The translations under genes were made by a program, and so were the position numbers. From contig JAHYJR010000002.1 in the NCBI GenBank assembly GCA_019429005.1, forward strand, positions 40,752 to 104,751: a stretch of 64,000 nt of DNA. The letters are read 5' to 3'. The DNA comes from Nanobdellati archaeon. GTDB taxonomy: Archaea; EX4484-52; GLR71. The first letter of the stretch is position 1, and each line of letters starts with the position of its first letter. The notes below the pieces were generated by a model, which saw only the letters and a list, made by a program, of their open reading frames with translations, did not search any database and was not told the DNA's origin. This document shows, one piece after another, positions 40,539-50,111 of this stretch.

Positions 40539-40697
40539 ATTGAGCCTTATATATCTTTGATTCTTATATTTAAAAACATTTGTTATATTAAAAAAAATAC
40601 GAAAAAATTAAATAAATAAAACCAAAAAAAAGAAAAATAAATCAATTTAATATCAAAATCATTAAATTATGACATTGATATTAAATCCAATCTTAAA

Positions 40698-41264
40698 TTA
40701 TTTATCTTCAAGCTCCTTTGTTGCAATCATAATCATAATAACAGTCAAAGGCGTTGTAATCAAATTGAAAAATGGAATAAATCCACCCACTGCATTAATA
40801 CCAAATGTTACAAGAGTTAGGATAACTGTAAATAACAGGTTATTTTTTGCAATATTATAACTTGCACTCATACTATCTGTAACACCCATATTTTTTATTA
40901 TTGAAATTGGTATCGTATATATTAATAGGAAAGCTACAACAATTCCAGGTATAATAAACGCAATTACACCAATTACTACTAATATAAAAGTTAAAAGGAA
41001 AATACTCCAACTCCTAAAGAAATAATTGAATCCTTCAAAAACATCTTTTACTTCAGCTTTTTCTTTTTTGACAAGCTTATGACAAAGCATAAAGAATCCG
41101 TATGAAAGCGGTGCAATCGTTATTATAAAAATAGAACCTAATGCAACAATTAATGCTGAAATAACCAACATCACAAAATTATTTTTGAATATATTGAAAG
41201 CATCTGTAATAACAGTTTCAACTTTCAAATCTTTTATCTTCTCAACTTTTGCCATATAAATCAC
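40698..41264 (-). CDS. Multi-TM membrane protein of unknown function
   Basis: Several TM helices. True start probably MAKVEKIKDLK behind GTGATTT. Confidence 0.55.
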   Translation of the reverse strand: MIYMAKVEKIKDLKVETVITDAFNIFKNNFVMLVISALIVALGSIFIITIAPLSYGFFMLCHKLVKKEKAEVKDVFEGFNYFFRSWSIFLLTFILVVIGVIAFIIPGIVVAFLLIYTIPISIIKNMGVTDSMSASYNIAKNNLLFTVILTLVTFGINAVGGFIPFFNLITTPLTVIMIMIATKELEDK

Positions 41265-41348
41265 ATTTTTTTAATTAATATAATACTTAATTAATATAAT
41301 ATTTATTTGTTCTTAAGATATATAAAATAGTACATAATCAGAACATAA

Positions 41349-42335
41349 TCAACATATCCGCGGTATAATCCGACCTCGAGGATTTGAAAGTATTCTTTCA
41401 CCAAATTTTGTCTTAAGAACAACACCCTTACCCACACGAACAGAACCAATCACATCTGCATTAACATCAAATTCCCGTAATAAATTAACAACCTCTCGTG
41501 CATCATCTTTCTTAGCAACACAAACAAATCGACCTTCACATGCCATCTCATACGGACTTATACCAAGAACATCACAAAGAGATAAGACCTCTCGTTTAAC
41601 AGGAATCTTTGACTCATCAATATACAACTGAACTGAATCCTTTTCAGCCATTTCATTCAAAATTGCTGCAATACCACCCCTTGTTGGATCCTTTGCAACC
41701 TTAATCAGATGTTTAATCTTAAGAACTTCATCTACAATAGGTTTAGAATCTGTTTTGAGATTTGTATCGAAATCCAACCGCACTGCCATTAAACTTGCAC
41801 CATGATCCCCGATAGACCCAGACACGATAATTACATCGCCATCACATATAGATTCATCAAGAACCGTATCTGATATACCTACAGCAGATGTATTTATAAT
41901 AATTTTATCTATTTTCCCACATTCCATAACCTTCGTATCACCTGTAACAACTGGAATATTTGTAGCTTTTGAAACATCAGCAATAGACTTAATTATCTTA
42001 TCAAGATCGGATTTAGAAAAACCTTCTTCTATCACAAAACTTACAGAAATGCCAAGAGGTTTTGCACCCATAACAGCAATATCATTGATAGTACCACACA
42101 TTGCAAGATGACCAATATCCCTTCCATTGAAAAAAATAGGATCAACTACAAAAGAATCTGATGTAAAAAATATATATTTATCTCCAATAAGAATCGTAGC
42201 TGAATCATTATCAGAATTATTCCAATTACCACTACCACCAAAAGTATCTCTAAAAGTAGTAATAAGATTCTGCATTTCTTCTCCACCACTTCCCTCACTC
42301 AATGAGATCTTGTCATCTTTAATAAAAGAAACCAT
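41349..42335 (-). CDS. hypE: Hydrogenase expression/formation protein HypE
   Basis: ISLSEGSGGEEMQNLI, FTSDSFVVDPIFFNGRDIGHLAMCGTINDIAVMGAKP, C-terminal PRIC. Start reassigned from 42452 to MVSFIKDDK because the extension overlaps hypD out of frame. Confidence 0.95.
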   Translation of the reverse strand: MVSFIKDDKISLSEGSGGEEMQNLITTFRDTFGGSGNWNNSDNDSATILIGDKYIFFTSDSFVVDPIFFNGRDIGHLAMCGTINDIAVMGAKPLGISVSFVIEEGFSKSDLDKIIKSIADVSKATNIPVVTGDTKVMECGKIDKIIINTSAVGISDTVLDESICDGDVIIVSGSIGDHGASLMAVRLDFDTNLKTDSKPIVDEVLKIKHLIKVAKDPTRGGIAAILNEMAEKDSVQLYIDESKIPVKREVLSLCDVLGISPYEMACEGRFVCVAKKDDAREVVNLLREFDVNADVIGSVRVGKGVVLKTKFGERILSNPRGRIIPRIC

Positions 42336-42339
42336 AAAA

Positions 42340-43389
42340 TCACGAATACCTATAAGCAATTGAACATGTACCCTCATCTGAAACCATGCATGCCCCTTTA
42401 GGTGCTGATGATGTACAGACATTTCCAAAAAGCTTACAATCTTTAGGTTCAATAAGACCTTTCAAGATTTCAGAACATCTGCAAGCACTATTATCTTTTT
42501 CACTTTTAACATTTTTTAATATCTCTTGATACTTAATCTTTGCATTGCATTCATCATCTTTAGGTTCAAGCCCTGAATTTGGTATAACACCAATACCTCG
42601 CCATTCAGCGTCTGAAACCTTCATAGTTTTATTTATCAAATCATTTGCTTTAATATTACCATCACAAGTCACAACACTATCATAACAATTAACAACTGAC
42701 TTTTGCCCAGACTTTATCATTTTCAAGATCTCATATACAGATTCAAATATCTGTTTAGGTGAAAATCCGCTGATAGCTTGAGGTACATTTAATTCGTCCC
42801 AAACATTATAACCAATAATTGTTGACACATGCCCAGGATCAATAAAACCATCAATCTTAATTTCATCTTTAAGAAGTGCTTTCATTGGTGGTATCATCAA
42901 TTTATGCGTTGAGTACACACAAATATTTTTCTCTAAAAGATATGCAGTCATAGGTACTGTAGTCTCAAAACCTATACCAAAAAAGACAATATCTTTATGT
43001 TCTTTAGCTAAATCCAAAACATCAGTTGTGGATAAGACCTCAAATATTTTAGTACCATTTACTTTCACATCCTCAAGACTCATATTAGAACCTGGAACAC
43101 GAAACATATCACCATAAGTTGCAATCGGTACACCGCTTAAAGCAAGCGCAACAACCGAATCAATATCTTTCTGACTTGTGACACACACGGGACATCCAGG
43201 ACCCGATATTAATTTTATGTTTTTTGGAAGTAACGACCTAATACCATAACGCATTATAACATTTGTATGCCCACCACAAACTTCCATTATAGAAACATCG
43301 GGCATACCTTTTGCAATATTATGTATATCTCTAAGTAAAGACCCCACCATATCAAAACCCATCTCTAAATAAATCATTATTTCTATCAA
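42340..43389 (-). CDS. hypD: Hydrogenase formation protein HypD
   Basis: VSIMEVCGGHTNVIMRYGIRSLLPKNIKLISGPGCPVCVT, IVFFGIGFETTVP, PGHVSTIIG. Confidence 0.96.
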   Translation of the reverse strand: MIEIMIYLEMGFDMVGSLLRDIHNIAKGMPDVSIMEVCGGHTNVIMRYGIRSLLPKNIKLISGPGCPVCVTSQKDIDSVVALALSGVPIATYGDMFRVPGSNMSLEDVKVNGTKIFEVLSTTDVLDLAKEHKDIVFFGIGFETTVPMTAYLLEKNICVYSTHKLMIPPMKALLKDEIKIDGFIDPGHVSTIIGYNVWDELNVPQAISGFSPKQIFESVYEILKMIKSGQKSVVNCYDSVVTCDGNIKANDLINKTMKVSDAEWRGIGVIPNSGLEPKDDECNAKIKYQEILKNVKSEKDNSACRCSEILKGLIEPKDCKLFGNVCTSSAPKGACMVSDEGTCSIAYRYS

Positions 43390-43558
43390 AATCCTCTTTT
43401 AAAACTTTCTGTATAGCAAACCCTGCATGAACTAAAACATAATCATCAATAGAAACATCAACAAAAGAAATATTAGCATTTTTAGTTATGCCACCATAAT
43501 CAATTATCGCATCCTTACCTTCAATCTTTATTATTTTACCAATAGCCGCAAGACACAA
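43352..43558 (-). CDS. hypC: Hydrogenase maturation chaperone HypC
   Basis: MCLAAIGKIIKIEGKDAIIDYGGITKNANISFVDVSIDDYVLVHAGFAIQKV. Confidence 0.93.
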   Translation of the reverse strand: MCLAAIGKIIKIEGKDAIIDYGGITKNANISFVDVSIDDYVLVHAGFAIQKVLKEDFDRNNDLFRDGF

Positions 43559-43603
43559 AATTAAGTCACCTGATTATACATCTGATCGTCCGATTATAAA
43601 TTA

Positions 43604-43930
43604 TTAAAACCACATTAAAATAAAACCTATAATAATCAAACCAAATAAAACCCATAACAAATACATTGAAAGCTTACCGCTATGTGCTTGCTTGATTATA
43701 TCTAATTTGAAATAATTTATTATTGTCTTATAAAAAGAATGCTCATTGACCCTATATTGGTCAGGATCAGCCTTATTACCACAAACATACATCTCTCTTG
43801 ACGCTTTATCACGAAGAGAAGGTTCTCTTTCAATAATCCAATATATAAAAATTGAAAAAATTATAAATAACAGACTTGCTGTATAAAAACCATTTCCAAA
43901 AAAAGATGAAGAAACTATATTTAGACTCAT
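43604..43930 (-). CDS. Small membrane subunit, MbhI-like, of an Mrp/Mbh-type complex
   Basis: Two TM segments around a YVCGNKADPDQYRVNEHSFY motif. Position directly after the MrpD/MbhH-like gene. Confidence 0.55.
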   Translation of the reverse strand: MSLNIVSSSFFGNGFYTASLLFIIFSIFIYWIIEREPSLRDKASREMYVCGNKADPDQYRVNEHSFYKTIINYFKLDIIKQAHSGKLSMYLLWVLFGLIIIGFILMWF

Positions 43931-45390
43931 GACAAGACCCCCATTAAATATAAATCGCGACTTAAACTTAAATCAATTATGTTTTGTGATAATTGTAGAC
44001 CCAAATCAGGGAAAAAACCTAAAACCAACATAATAACTAACAAAACGGCTAACATAACCTTATGTGACAGCGGTATAAAAAGTGGTGTTTTCTCATAATC
44101 ACGCTTATCATTCAAAAATATAAGATGAAATGCCTTAAAACTATATGCTAAAGTGATTACTGACACGATAAAAGATACAAAAGCTGCAAATGGATATAGG
44201 CTCAAACTCACAATATACAACATCCATTTACTTGCAAAACCATTTAAAAAGGGTATACCTGTAAGAGATAGAAGAGCGACACCAAATGTTACAGTAAATA
44301 ATTTATTCTGTCTGGATATATAACCCATCTTTGACATATCACTTGTCTTAAAATGTTGCGATATAATATAAGCTGATATGAAAAGTACAGCATCAATAAT
44401 AACAGTATTTATAAGATGATATATAGCAGAAACAAAACCAATATTTTCCATCATACCAAGACCAAAACCAAAAAGTATGTATCCACTCTGGCTTATTGCA
44501 GAATAGGCAATCATTTTTTTAAGATCTTTCTGTTGAAGAGCCATAACAGCTCCAACAAACATGGTTAAAAGTGCAATATAAATCAACATTTTTGAAAAAT
44601 AAAATGCACCAAAAACAGTATATACAAATCTAAAAATAGCATACAATGAAACTGCTGTTGACGTTGCGGAAATTGCAAGACCAAATGACGCCGGATTTGA
44701 TTTGACAACATCAGGTTTCCAGGCATGGAATGGAACAATTGCACCTTTCATAAAAAGACCTGTAAGTATTAATGCAAGTGGTATATTATTTCCAAATCCA
44801 GGTACAATTTTCATCATAAGGTCTGCCATATTTAACGTGCCATACATCCCATAAAGCATAGCAATACCAATTAAAAATATTGATGATGCAAAACTCCCAA
44901 TAATGATATATTTAATTGAACTTTCAAAAGCAGGTTTATCACGATTAAATGATGATAATATATATGCAGACATACTTGAGATTTCTAAAAACACGAAAAA
45001 ATTAAAAATATCGCCTGTAATTGTCATACCCACAAGACCAACATTATAAAACATAAAAAGCGTATAAAACTGATATCTCCTTTTTTTGATTTCGTGTTTA
45101 GATATGAATGCAACTATTAGACCTATTAAAAAAATTAAAGACAATATCAAAAAACCAATACCATCAACAGCAACAGTTATACCAAATGGTGCCTGCCACC
45201 CACTTAATTGATAGATTATAATACCTTCATTAAGTAATTTTGGAAGTGACAATAATGTAAATATAAGTGATGATAATAACGCAATAATAGTAACATTAAA
45301 ATTTAATTTTTTGTATTTATGCCCAAGTGTAACTATTATAAACGCACTACATAAAAGCATAGGAACAATATATGAAATATAATTATACAC
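43927..45390 (-). CDS. MrpD/MbhH-like proton-translocating subunit (NuoN/NuoL family)
   Basis: Multi-TM; MKGAIVPFHAWKPDVVKSNPASFGLAISATSTAVSLYAIFRF; DLKKMIAYSAISQSGYILFG. Confidence 0.92.
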   Translation of the reverse strand: MYNYISYIVPMLLCSAFIIVTLGHKYKKLNFNVTIIALLSSLIFTLLSLPKLLNEGIIIYQLSGWQAPFGITVAVDGIGFLILSLIFLIGLIVAFISKHEIKKRRYQFYTLFMFYNVGLVGMTITGDIFNFFVFLEISSMSAYILSSFNRDKPAFESSIKYIIIGSFASSIFLIGIAMLYGMYGTLNMADLMMKIVPGFGNNIPLALILTGLFMKGAIVPFHAWKPDVVKSNPASFGLAISATSTAVSLYAIFRFVYTVFGAFYFSKMLIYIALLTMFVGAVMALQQKDLKKMIAYSAISQSGYILFGFGLGMMENIGFVSAIYHLINTVIIDAVLFISAYIISQHFKTSDMSKMGYISRQNKLFTVTFGVALLSLTGIPFLNGFASKWMLYIVSLSLYPFAAFVSFIVSVITLAYSFKAFHLIFLNDKRDYEKTPLFIPLSHKVMLAVLLVIMLVLGFFPDLGLQLSQNIIDLSLSRDLYLMGVLS

Positions 45391-45393
45391 GTT

Positions 45394-45753
45394 TTAACCC
45401 TCTAATTTATTTATTTTATTTGTATCTATTGTCTTAAATTTATCATATACAAGTGTGGCTGTTATCAAAGCAAGTGCTGTAACACTTAAATCTATCACGA
45501 TTGATGTCAGTACAAGAGCTTGCGGCAAAGGATCAACAGAACTAATAACAAAATAATTTGAATTCAATGCTGTAATAATTGGTGCGATACCATTCTCTTT
45601 AAATCCAATTATTATTAGAAATAGATGTATTCCCATCGTAAATATGTTCAAACCAATAATTTTTTTTATTAGATTCTCTTTAGAAACCACAGCATAAATT
45701 CCAAGTGCCATAAATATGACAGCAGCATAATAAGATATTACAATCATTTCCAA
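45394..45753 (-). CDS. MrpC/MbhG-like subunit (NuoK family)
   Basis: AVIFMALGIYAVVSKENLIKKIIGLNIFTMGIHLFLI...DPLPQALVLTSIVIDLSVTALAL. Confidence 0.92.
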   Translation of the reverse strand: MEMIVISYYAAVIFMALGIYAVVSKENLIKKIIGLNIFTMGIHLFLIIIGFKENGIAPIITALNSNYFVISSVDPLPQALVLTSIVIDLSVTALALITATLVYDKFKTIDTNKINKLEG

Positions 45754-46169
45754 TCATCCTCACGAGGTGGATACATTGTCATTATAAATGAATATACAAT
45801 TATAAGTATACCAAGAAGTACCATAAAACCACCAATTATATTTAAAAAGAATGTGAAACCGCCACTCCAAATCTCAAAAAAGTCCTGTGTTTTCAATATA
45901 TTATTTCTAATGATATATCCCTCAATAACAATCAAAAGAAGAAAAATCGCAAAACTACCCTTAAGATACATAACATTTTTTTTAGAAATCCTTGCATCAA
46001 TACTTGTCTCATCAGCACCTATAGCAAGAAGAAGAAATGCAGTTCCAAGAATAACACCTGCAGGAAACCCACCACCTGGTGTAATATGACCATTGACAGA
46101 AATATAAATACCAAATAATAAGATAACGGGAAATAATACTCTTGTTGCAGTCCTTATAATCGCATCCAT
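45744..46169 (-). CDS. MrpB/MbhF-like subunit
   Basis: FPVILLFGIYISVNGHITPGGGFPAGVILGTAFLLLAIG. Confidence 0.92.
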   Translation of the reverse strand: MDAIIRTATRVLFPVILLFGIYISVNGHITPGGGFPAGVILGTAFLLLAIGADETSIDARISKKNVMYLKGSFAIFLLLIVIEGYIIRNNILKTQDFFEIWSGGFTFFLNIIGGFMVLLGILIIVYSFIMTMYPPREDDWK

Positions 46170-46184
46170 ATATTACACATCTTA

Positions 46185-46532
46185 TTATATTTTTGTTATT
46201 TTTGTCAAAAGTTTAGATTTAGTTTTTTCTCCTTTTTTCTTATCTCTTCTATCAATACTTTTCCTAAGTGCTAAAGATAAAAAATATACACCTGTTGCTG
46301 CTATAAAAAGCACAGATTCTTCACCCAAAGTATCATAACCCCTAAAATCCCAAACAATAGAATTTACAATATTTGCAGACCCTGTCTCTTCAAGACCATT
46401 ATTAAGATAATATTGTGAAGCTGCTCTTGAATCAAAATCTGTTTGATATATCTTGCCCGATACTGTAATAACCATAATCACAAAGATAAATAAAAATATT
46501 AAAGTTGTGATTTGTATCTGATTAATTTTCAT
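46185..46532 (-). CDS. MbhE-like subunit (MrpA C-terminal/MrpB-like)
   Basis: ANIVNSIVWDFRGYDTLGEESVLFIAATGVYFLSLAL. Confidence 0.88.
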   Translation of the reverse strand: MKINQIQITTLIFLFIFVIMVITVSGKIYQTDFDSRAASQYYLNNGLEETGSANIVNSIVWDFRGYDTLGEESVLFIAATGVYFLSLALRKSIDRRDKKKGEKTKSKLLTKITKI

Positions 46533-46771
46533 TTTTCAAACCTCTCAGTTTTTTTAATTGCAACTACAAAAATCATTGTAACCACACCACCTATAACGGC
46601 AGCTTGAGTTATTGCTATATCGGGCGCTTTTAACATAAAAAATACAATTGCAATAATAAGATTTGTACTACCAAGCAAAATCACAGATTGCAACAGATCT
46701 TTCATCTCAATGGCTACAAGAGCCATGACAATCGCTGCAATCAGTAATGCTTCATAAAACATAATAATCAC
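46529..46771 (-). CDS. MbhD-like subunit (DUF4040-type, MrpA C-terminal)
   Basis: IEMKDLLQSVILLGSTNLIIAIVFFMLKAPDIAITQAAVIGGVVTMIFVVAIKKTER. Confidence 0.88.
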   Translation of the reverse strand: MIIMFYEALLIAAIVMALVAIEMKDLLQSVILLGSTNLIIAIVFFMLKAPDIAITQAAVIGGVVTMIFVVAIKKTERFEK

Positions 46772-47107
46772 TCACTTTACTTTTCGGTCCTTCATATTTA
46801 TATGTACTAATTCGTCTTTTACAACCAATGGCTTTATACCATTATCATAAGCAGACATAACAATTGCATGACTTGTAATGGGTGACGTTATCACGATAAA
46901 ACTTGCAATTATTAATATCTTTATTGAAAATTGAAGATTAAAAGGATTAAATGCAATAGCTATAAGCGAAAGAACAACACCACCAATAGTTATCATTGTT
47001 GCAGCATGAATTCTTGTATAGATATCAGGAAATCTAAAAAGCCCGAGTGCTCCAATTATCATAGATATTGTGGACAATATAAATAAGATATTAATTATAG
47101 TAATCAT
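46772..47107 (-). CDS. MrpG/MbhC-like subunit
   Basis: GALGLFRFPDIYTRIHAATMITIGGVVLSLIAI. Confidence 0.92.
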   Translation of the reverse strand: MITIINILFILSTISMIIGALGLFRFPDIYTRIHAATMITIGGVVLSLIAIAFNPFNLQFSIKILIIASFIVITSPITSHAIVMSAYDNGIKPLVVKDELVHINMKDRKVK

Positions 47108-47338
47108 TTAATTCACCCACCTAGCTATTGAAAGAACCCCTGTAAATGATAACAATGCGATAACCATAGCCACATCAAGATAAAATGAACTTTGTATTGC
47201 GATAGCATACACAACCATCATAAGAATTATGATATTACCAAAAATATCAATTGACATTATTCTGTCTGCAAATGTAGGTCCAAGTACAGCCCTTATAAGA
47301 CATAAAAGCCCAGTTATAAAAAATAGGTATTCAATCAT
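47108..47338 (-). CDS. MrpF/MbhB-like subunit
   Basis: IRAVLGPTFADRIMSIDIFGNIIILMMVVYAI. Confidence 0.92.
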   Translation of the reverse strand: MIEYLFFITGLLCLIRAVLGPTFADRIMSIDIFGNIIILMMVVYAIAIQSSFYLDVAMVIALLSFTGVLSIARWVN

Positions 47339-47841
47339 CTCAAAAACCTCTTTCCATATTTTTCAAATAATAAACCAACTTTAACATTATCATTTTTATC
47401 AAAATTAAGACAATGTACAAACAGATTGTCATCACATTTGACAGTAATAGTCCCTGGAGTTAATGTAATTGAATTTGAGAACATGCTTTTTCCAAATTCA
47501 GATTTAAAAGACGTCTTGACTTTAACAATTGCAGGATGAATTTTACCTGTAATAATCATTTTTGCAACATTAAGATGTGATATAATTTCCGTATAAATTA
47601 TAATGCAAATATAGGCAATCATATGTACCCAATTTATCGGATTAAACATCATATAAATTGAACGATAAGTGATAAAATGCATAGATATAACCGCAACAAG
47701 CATTGATGCCAAGAAACCTATAACTAGATTTCCTTGAATAGATACTGATGTAAGCAATTCATCAGAGGGTATTGTTAGTATAATCCATATCTCAAAAAGC
47801 AATAATGTCATAGGGATATATACCTTAAGCAATCTTTTCAT
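47335..47841 (-). CDS. MrpE/MbhA-like subunit
   Basis: TEIISHLNVAKMIITGKIHPAIVKVKTSF...NSITLTPGTITVKCDDNLFVHCL. Confidence 0.92.
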   Translation of the reverse strand: MKRLLKVYIPMTLLLFEIWIILTIPSDELLTSVSIQGNLVIGFLASMLVAVISMHFITYRSIYMMFNPINWVHMIAYICIIIYTEIISHLNVAKMIITGKIHPAIVKVKTSFKSEFGKSMFSNSITLTPGTITVKCDDNLFVHCLNFDKNDNVKVGLLFEKYGKRFLR

Positions 47842-47920
47842 ATAAGATTAATTGTGTTTTCAGTGTAAATAAAGGTTTGTGTGATTTGTATTGTATAGAC
47901 TAATTAAAAAGCTATAATAT

Positions 47921-47952
47921 AAAGATATATAAAGATATATAAAGATATATAA
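47921..47952. repeat. Short 10-bp tandem array, unit AAAGATATAT, about 3 copies
   Basis: Read directly. Confidence 0.85.
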
Positions 47953-48071
47953 CGATTTAAACAAAAGTTATCACTTAAATATAACAAAGTAATTCTATAA
48001 TACCACCTTTACCAAACATTAAAACATTATATCGGTTATATTGACCTCTTTTATAAACAATATTTCCAAAT

Positions 48072-48866
48072 ATTAAAATAAATTCTCTGCAAAAGGAATC
48101 AGATTATAATCTCAAAACAATCTTTAATGAATTTCTAGTTTCGGATTACAAAACAGTTAAAATTGATATCAACAAAGAATTTGGTGAAGGTGAAATCAAA
48201 TTAAATCATAATTGGTTCTCTGAAGCTAGTATCGAAATAGACTTCAAACCAACAAAAAAACATTATGAACATATATTGAACAATTTAGTTAATTGCATGT
48301 TTAGTCTTGAATTCAATAAAATTAAATCAGAAAACTATCTGTTAATCACAGCATTATTGCCTGGAGAGTCTTATGAAACAAAAAAAGATATTGATAATTT
48401 AAATAAAATCTTGTCAGACATAATCCCTTTTAATACTGAAGGTCTATTTTTTTATACTGAACCAGATAATTACAAAATCCCCATAGAACTAATAGACAAA
48501 CATGATGAGATTAAATTTACATTAAATAAATATAAAACATTTATTATTAAAGAATATAAAACAGAAGAACTTAAAAATACATTTGAAAAATTACCTTTAG
48601 GATATATAAAAAATCCCGAAATAAACAACTTAAATATTTCTAAAAAACGAATTTATGAAAAATATAATCATATATCTTCAAATCCAGATATATTCACTCC
48701 TATTGGAAACCGCCTTGTCAAATTGATTAGGTTTAAACCTATCAAGACCTTCTTTATATTGTGGATATTCGGGTCCAGAGGGTATACCATAACCAATTAT
48801 TTTATAATCACCAACATTAATAATTTTATGATGCACATCTACAAGATTATTAAGACAAACTATTAA
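48072..48866 (+). CDS. Uncharacterised protein with non-canonical start. The 3' part probably reads antisense into a phosphoesterase remnant
   Basis: In-frame open extension upstream of the TTG at 48276: IKINSLQKESDYNLKTIFNEFLVSDYKTVKIDINKEFGEGEIKLNHNWFSEASIEIDFKPTKKHYEHILNNLVN..., with TAA at 48054 and no ATG/GTG/TTG before 48276. Confidence 0.4.
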   Translation: MKINSLQKESDYNLKTIFNEFLVSDYKTVKIDINKEFGEGEIKLNHNWFSEASIEIDFKPTKKHYEHILNNLVNCMFSLEFNKIKSENYLLITALLPGESYETKKDIDNLNKILSDIIPFNTEGLFFYTEPDNYKIPIELIDKHDEIKFTLNKYKTFIIKEYKTEELKNTFEKLPLGYIKNPEINNLNISKKRIYEKYNHISSNPDIFTPIGNRLVKLIRFKPIKTFFILWIFGSRGYTITNYFIITNINNFMMHIYKIIKTNY

Positions 48867-49226
48867 TTTTTTATGATAATAATCATCTTTTAAAAATTTC
48901 CATGCATCTTTATCAGTATCCTTAGTCCAATCCCAACCCCCTGGAACTATATATACAGGCACATCAAATGAATTAAGATATTCTAAAATCTTACGCCCAT
49001 CTGAAATTTATTTATTAATCAATTTTTGTGATTCTCTTTTTCCCAACAAATTATACCATTCAATCTTTCTATTTTTAGGATTTTTTAAATAAAAATTAAG
49101 AGCTTGAAACATATAAGATCTTAATTCATCAGAACAAAAATCACCGAGTGCAATAATTGCATCATAATCATCATAATAAATATTTGGCATATTACCATGA
49201 AGATCTCCAACAATTAAAAATTTAAT
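48678..49226 (-). pseudogene. Metallophosphoesterase, in-frame TAA and probably truncated 3' end
   Basis: IKFLIVGDLHGNMPNIYYDDYDAIIALGDFCSDELRSYM...KRESQKLINK*ISDGRKILEYLNSFDVPVYIVPGGWDWTKD...HHKIINVGDYKIIGYGIPSGPEYP. GDLHGN and ALGDF motifs. Confidence 0.75.
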
Positions 49227-49317
49227 ACAATATATTGATTATAACAGATATAAAAAGAAAATAAAAGTTTATAAAATTAAAAACATTAATCCACACAACT
49301 AAAACAATAATCAACCC

Positions 49318-50025
49318 TTAAAAATACTCATCCAAACTATGATCAAACAATCCACATTTAACCTCATAAGGATCATCTTCATGCATCTCAGCATCAAGTG
49401 TGCCTACCTTAATCATATTCTGATATAAATCCTGTTCAAATGTATTAAGCATACGCTGAAAAAATTCATCAGTTATATAACGATTAATAAACACATCAAT
49501 ACCTAATGTTAAAGCAGCATTATTAAACCGTTGACAACAATCCGATTGATGAAAACCCCCTATAACTAATTTTTCAATATCACCAAGATTTTCCAAAACG
49601 TTTTTCTCATCAGGATATTTCCATTCCTTAATAAAATCAATATACTTAACATCAACATTAACCTTATAATCATCTTTTAAATCAAATACATCCGAAATAG
49701 TATAATTCTTAGGATCTGAAAACACAGCCCATATTATTTTATAATCATCATCACGATAAGGTTCAATTAATTTATTTATCAACCTAAACCTATCTCTAAA
49801 TACATCTTTGGTTATATCAAATACTTTTGACCAATAATCCCCCCATGTTGACAAATTAAACGAATTTACAGAAGTATCTCTTTCATCTCTATCAACAAAT
49901 TCTTTAAGAGGATACAACATCAATACAGCTTTCATATAAATATAATATAACAGTATAGATTTATAAAAACAATCATTTTTACAATGTAACCCTCCTAAAG
50001 GGTAACCCTTTGATATATTATACAT
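49318..50025 (-). CDS. Uncharacterised protein, possibly isochorismatase-like
   Basis: MKAVLMLYPLKEFVDRDERDTSVNSF...LVIGGFHQSDCCQRFNNAALTLGIDVFINRYITDEFF. Start is probably the internal MKAVLMLYPL (about 49935), since upstream residues overlap palindromic DNA. Confidence 0.5.
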   Translation of the reverse strand: MYNISKGYPLGGLHCKNDCFYKSILLYYIYMKAVLMLYPLKEFVDRDERDTSVNSFNLSTWGDYWSKVFDITKDVFRDRFRLINKLIEPYRDDDYKIIWAVFSDPKNYTISDVFDLKDDYKVNVDVKYIDFIKEWKYPDEKNVLENLGDIEKLVIGGFHQSDCCQRFNNAALTLGIDVFINRYITDEFFQRMLNTFEQDLYQNMIKVGTLDAEMHEDDPYEVKCGLFDHSLDEYF

Positions 50026-50049
50026 AAAAATAGTTTATATTATATCAAA
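49986..50049. promoter_or_regulatory. Cluster of palindromes in a divergent promoter region: AAAGGGT-A-ACCCTTT (49997-50011), direct repeat GTAACCCT x2 (49986, 50002), and TTTGATATA-N23-TATATCAAA (50009-50049)
   Basis: Read directly. Located between the 49318-50025 gene (real start further inside) and the TrmB-like gene at 50112. Confidence 0.5.
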
Positions 50050-50111
50050 AAACACATTATTTTATATACAAATAAATCAAAATTAAATAAAGTATTAATC
50101 CAGGTAATTAA

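Noticed and set aside
42336-42452. N-terminal 39-aa extension of HypE in the ORF track (MNLKIVSFLEMSVHHQHLKG...)
   Set aside because: It overlaps the conserved 3' end of hypD out of frame. HypE homologues start at the MVSFIKDDK-like position.
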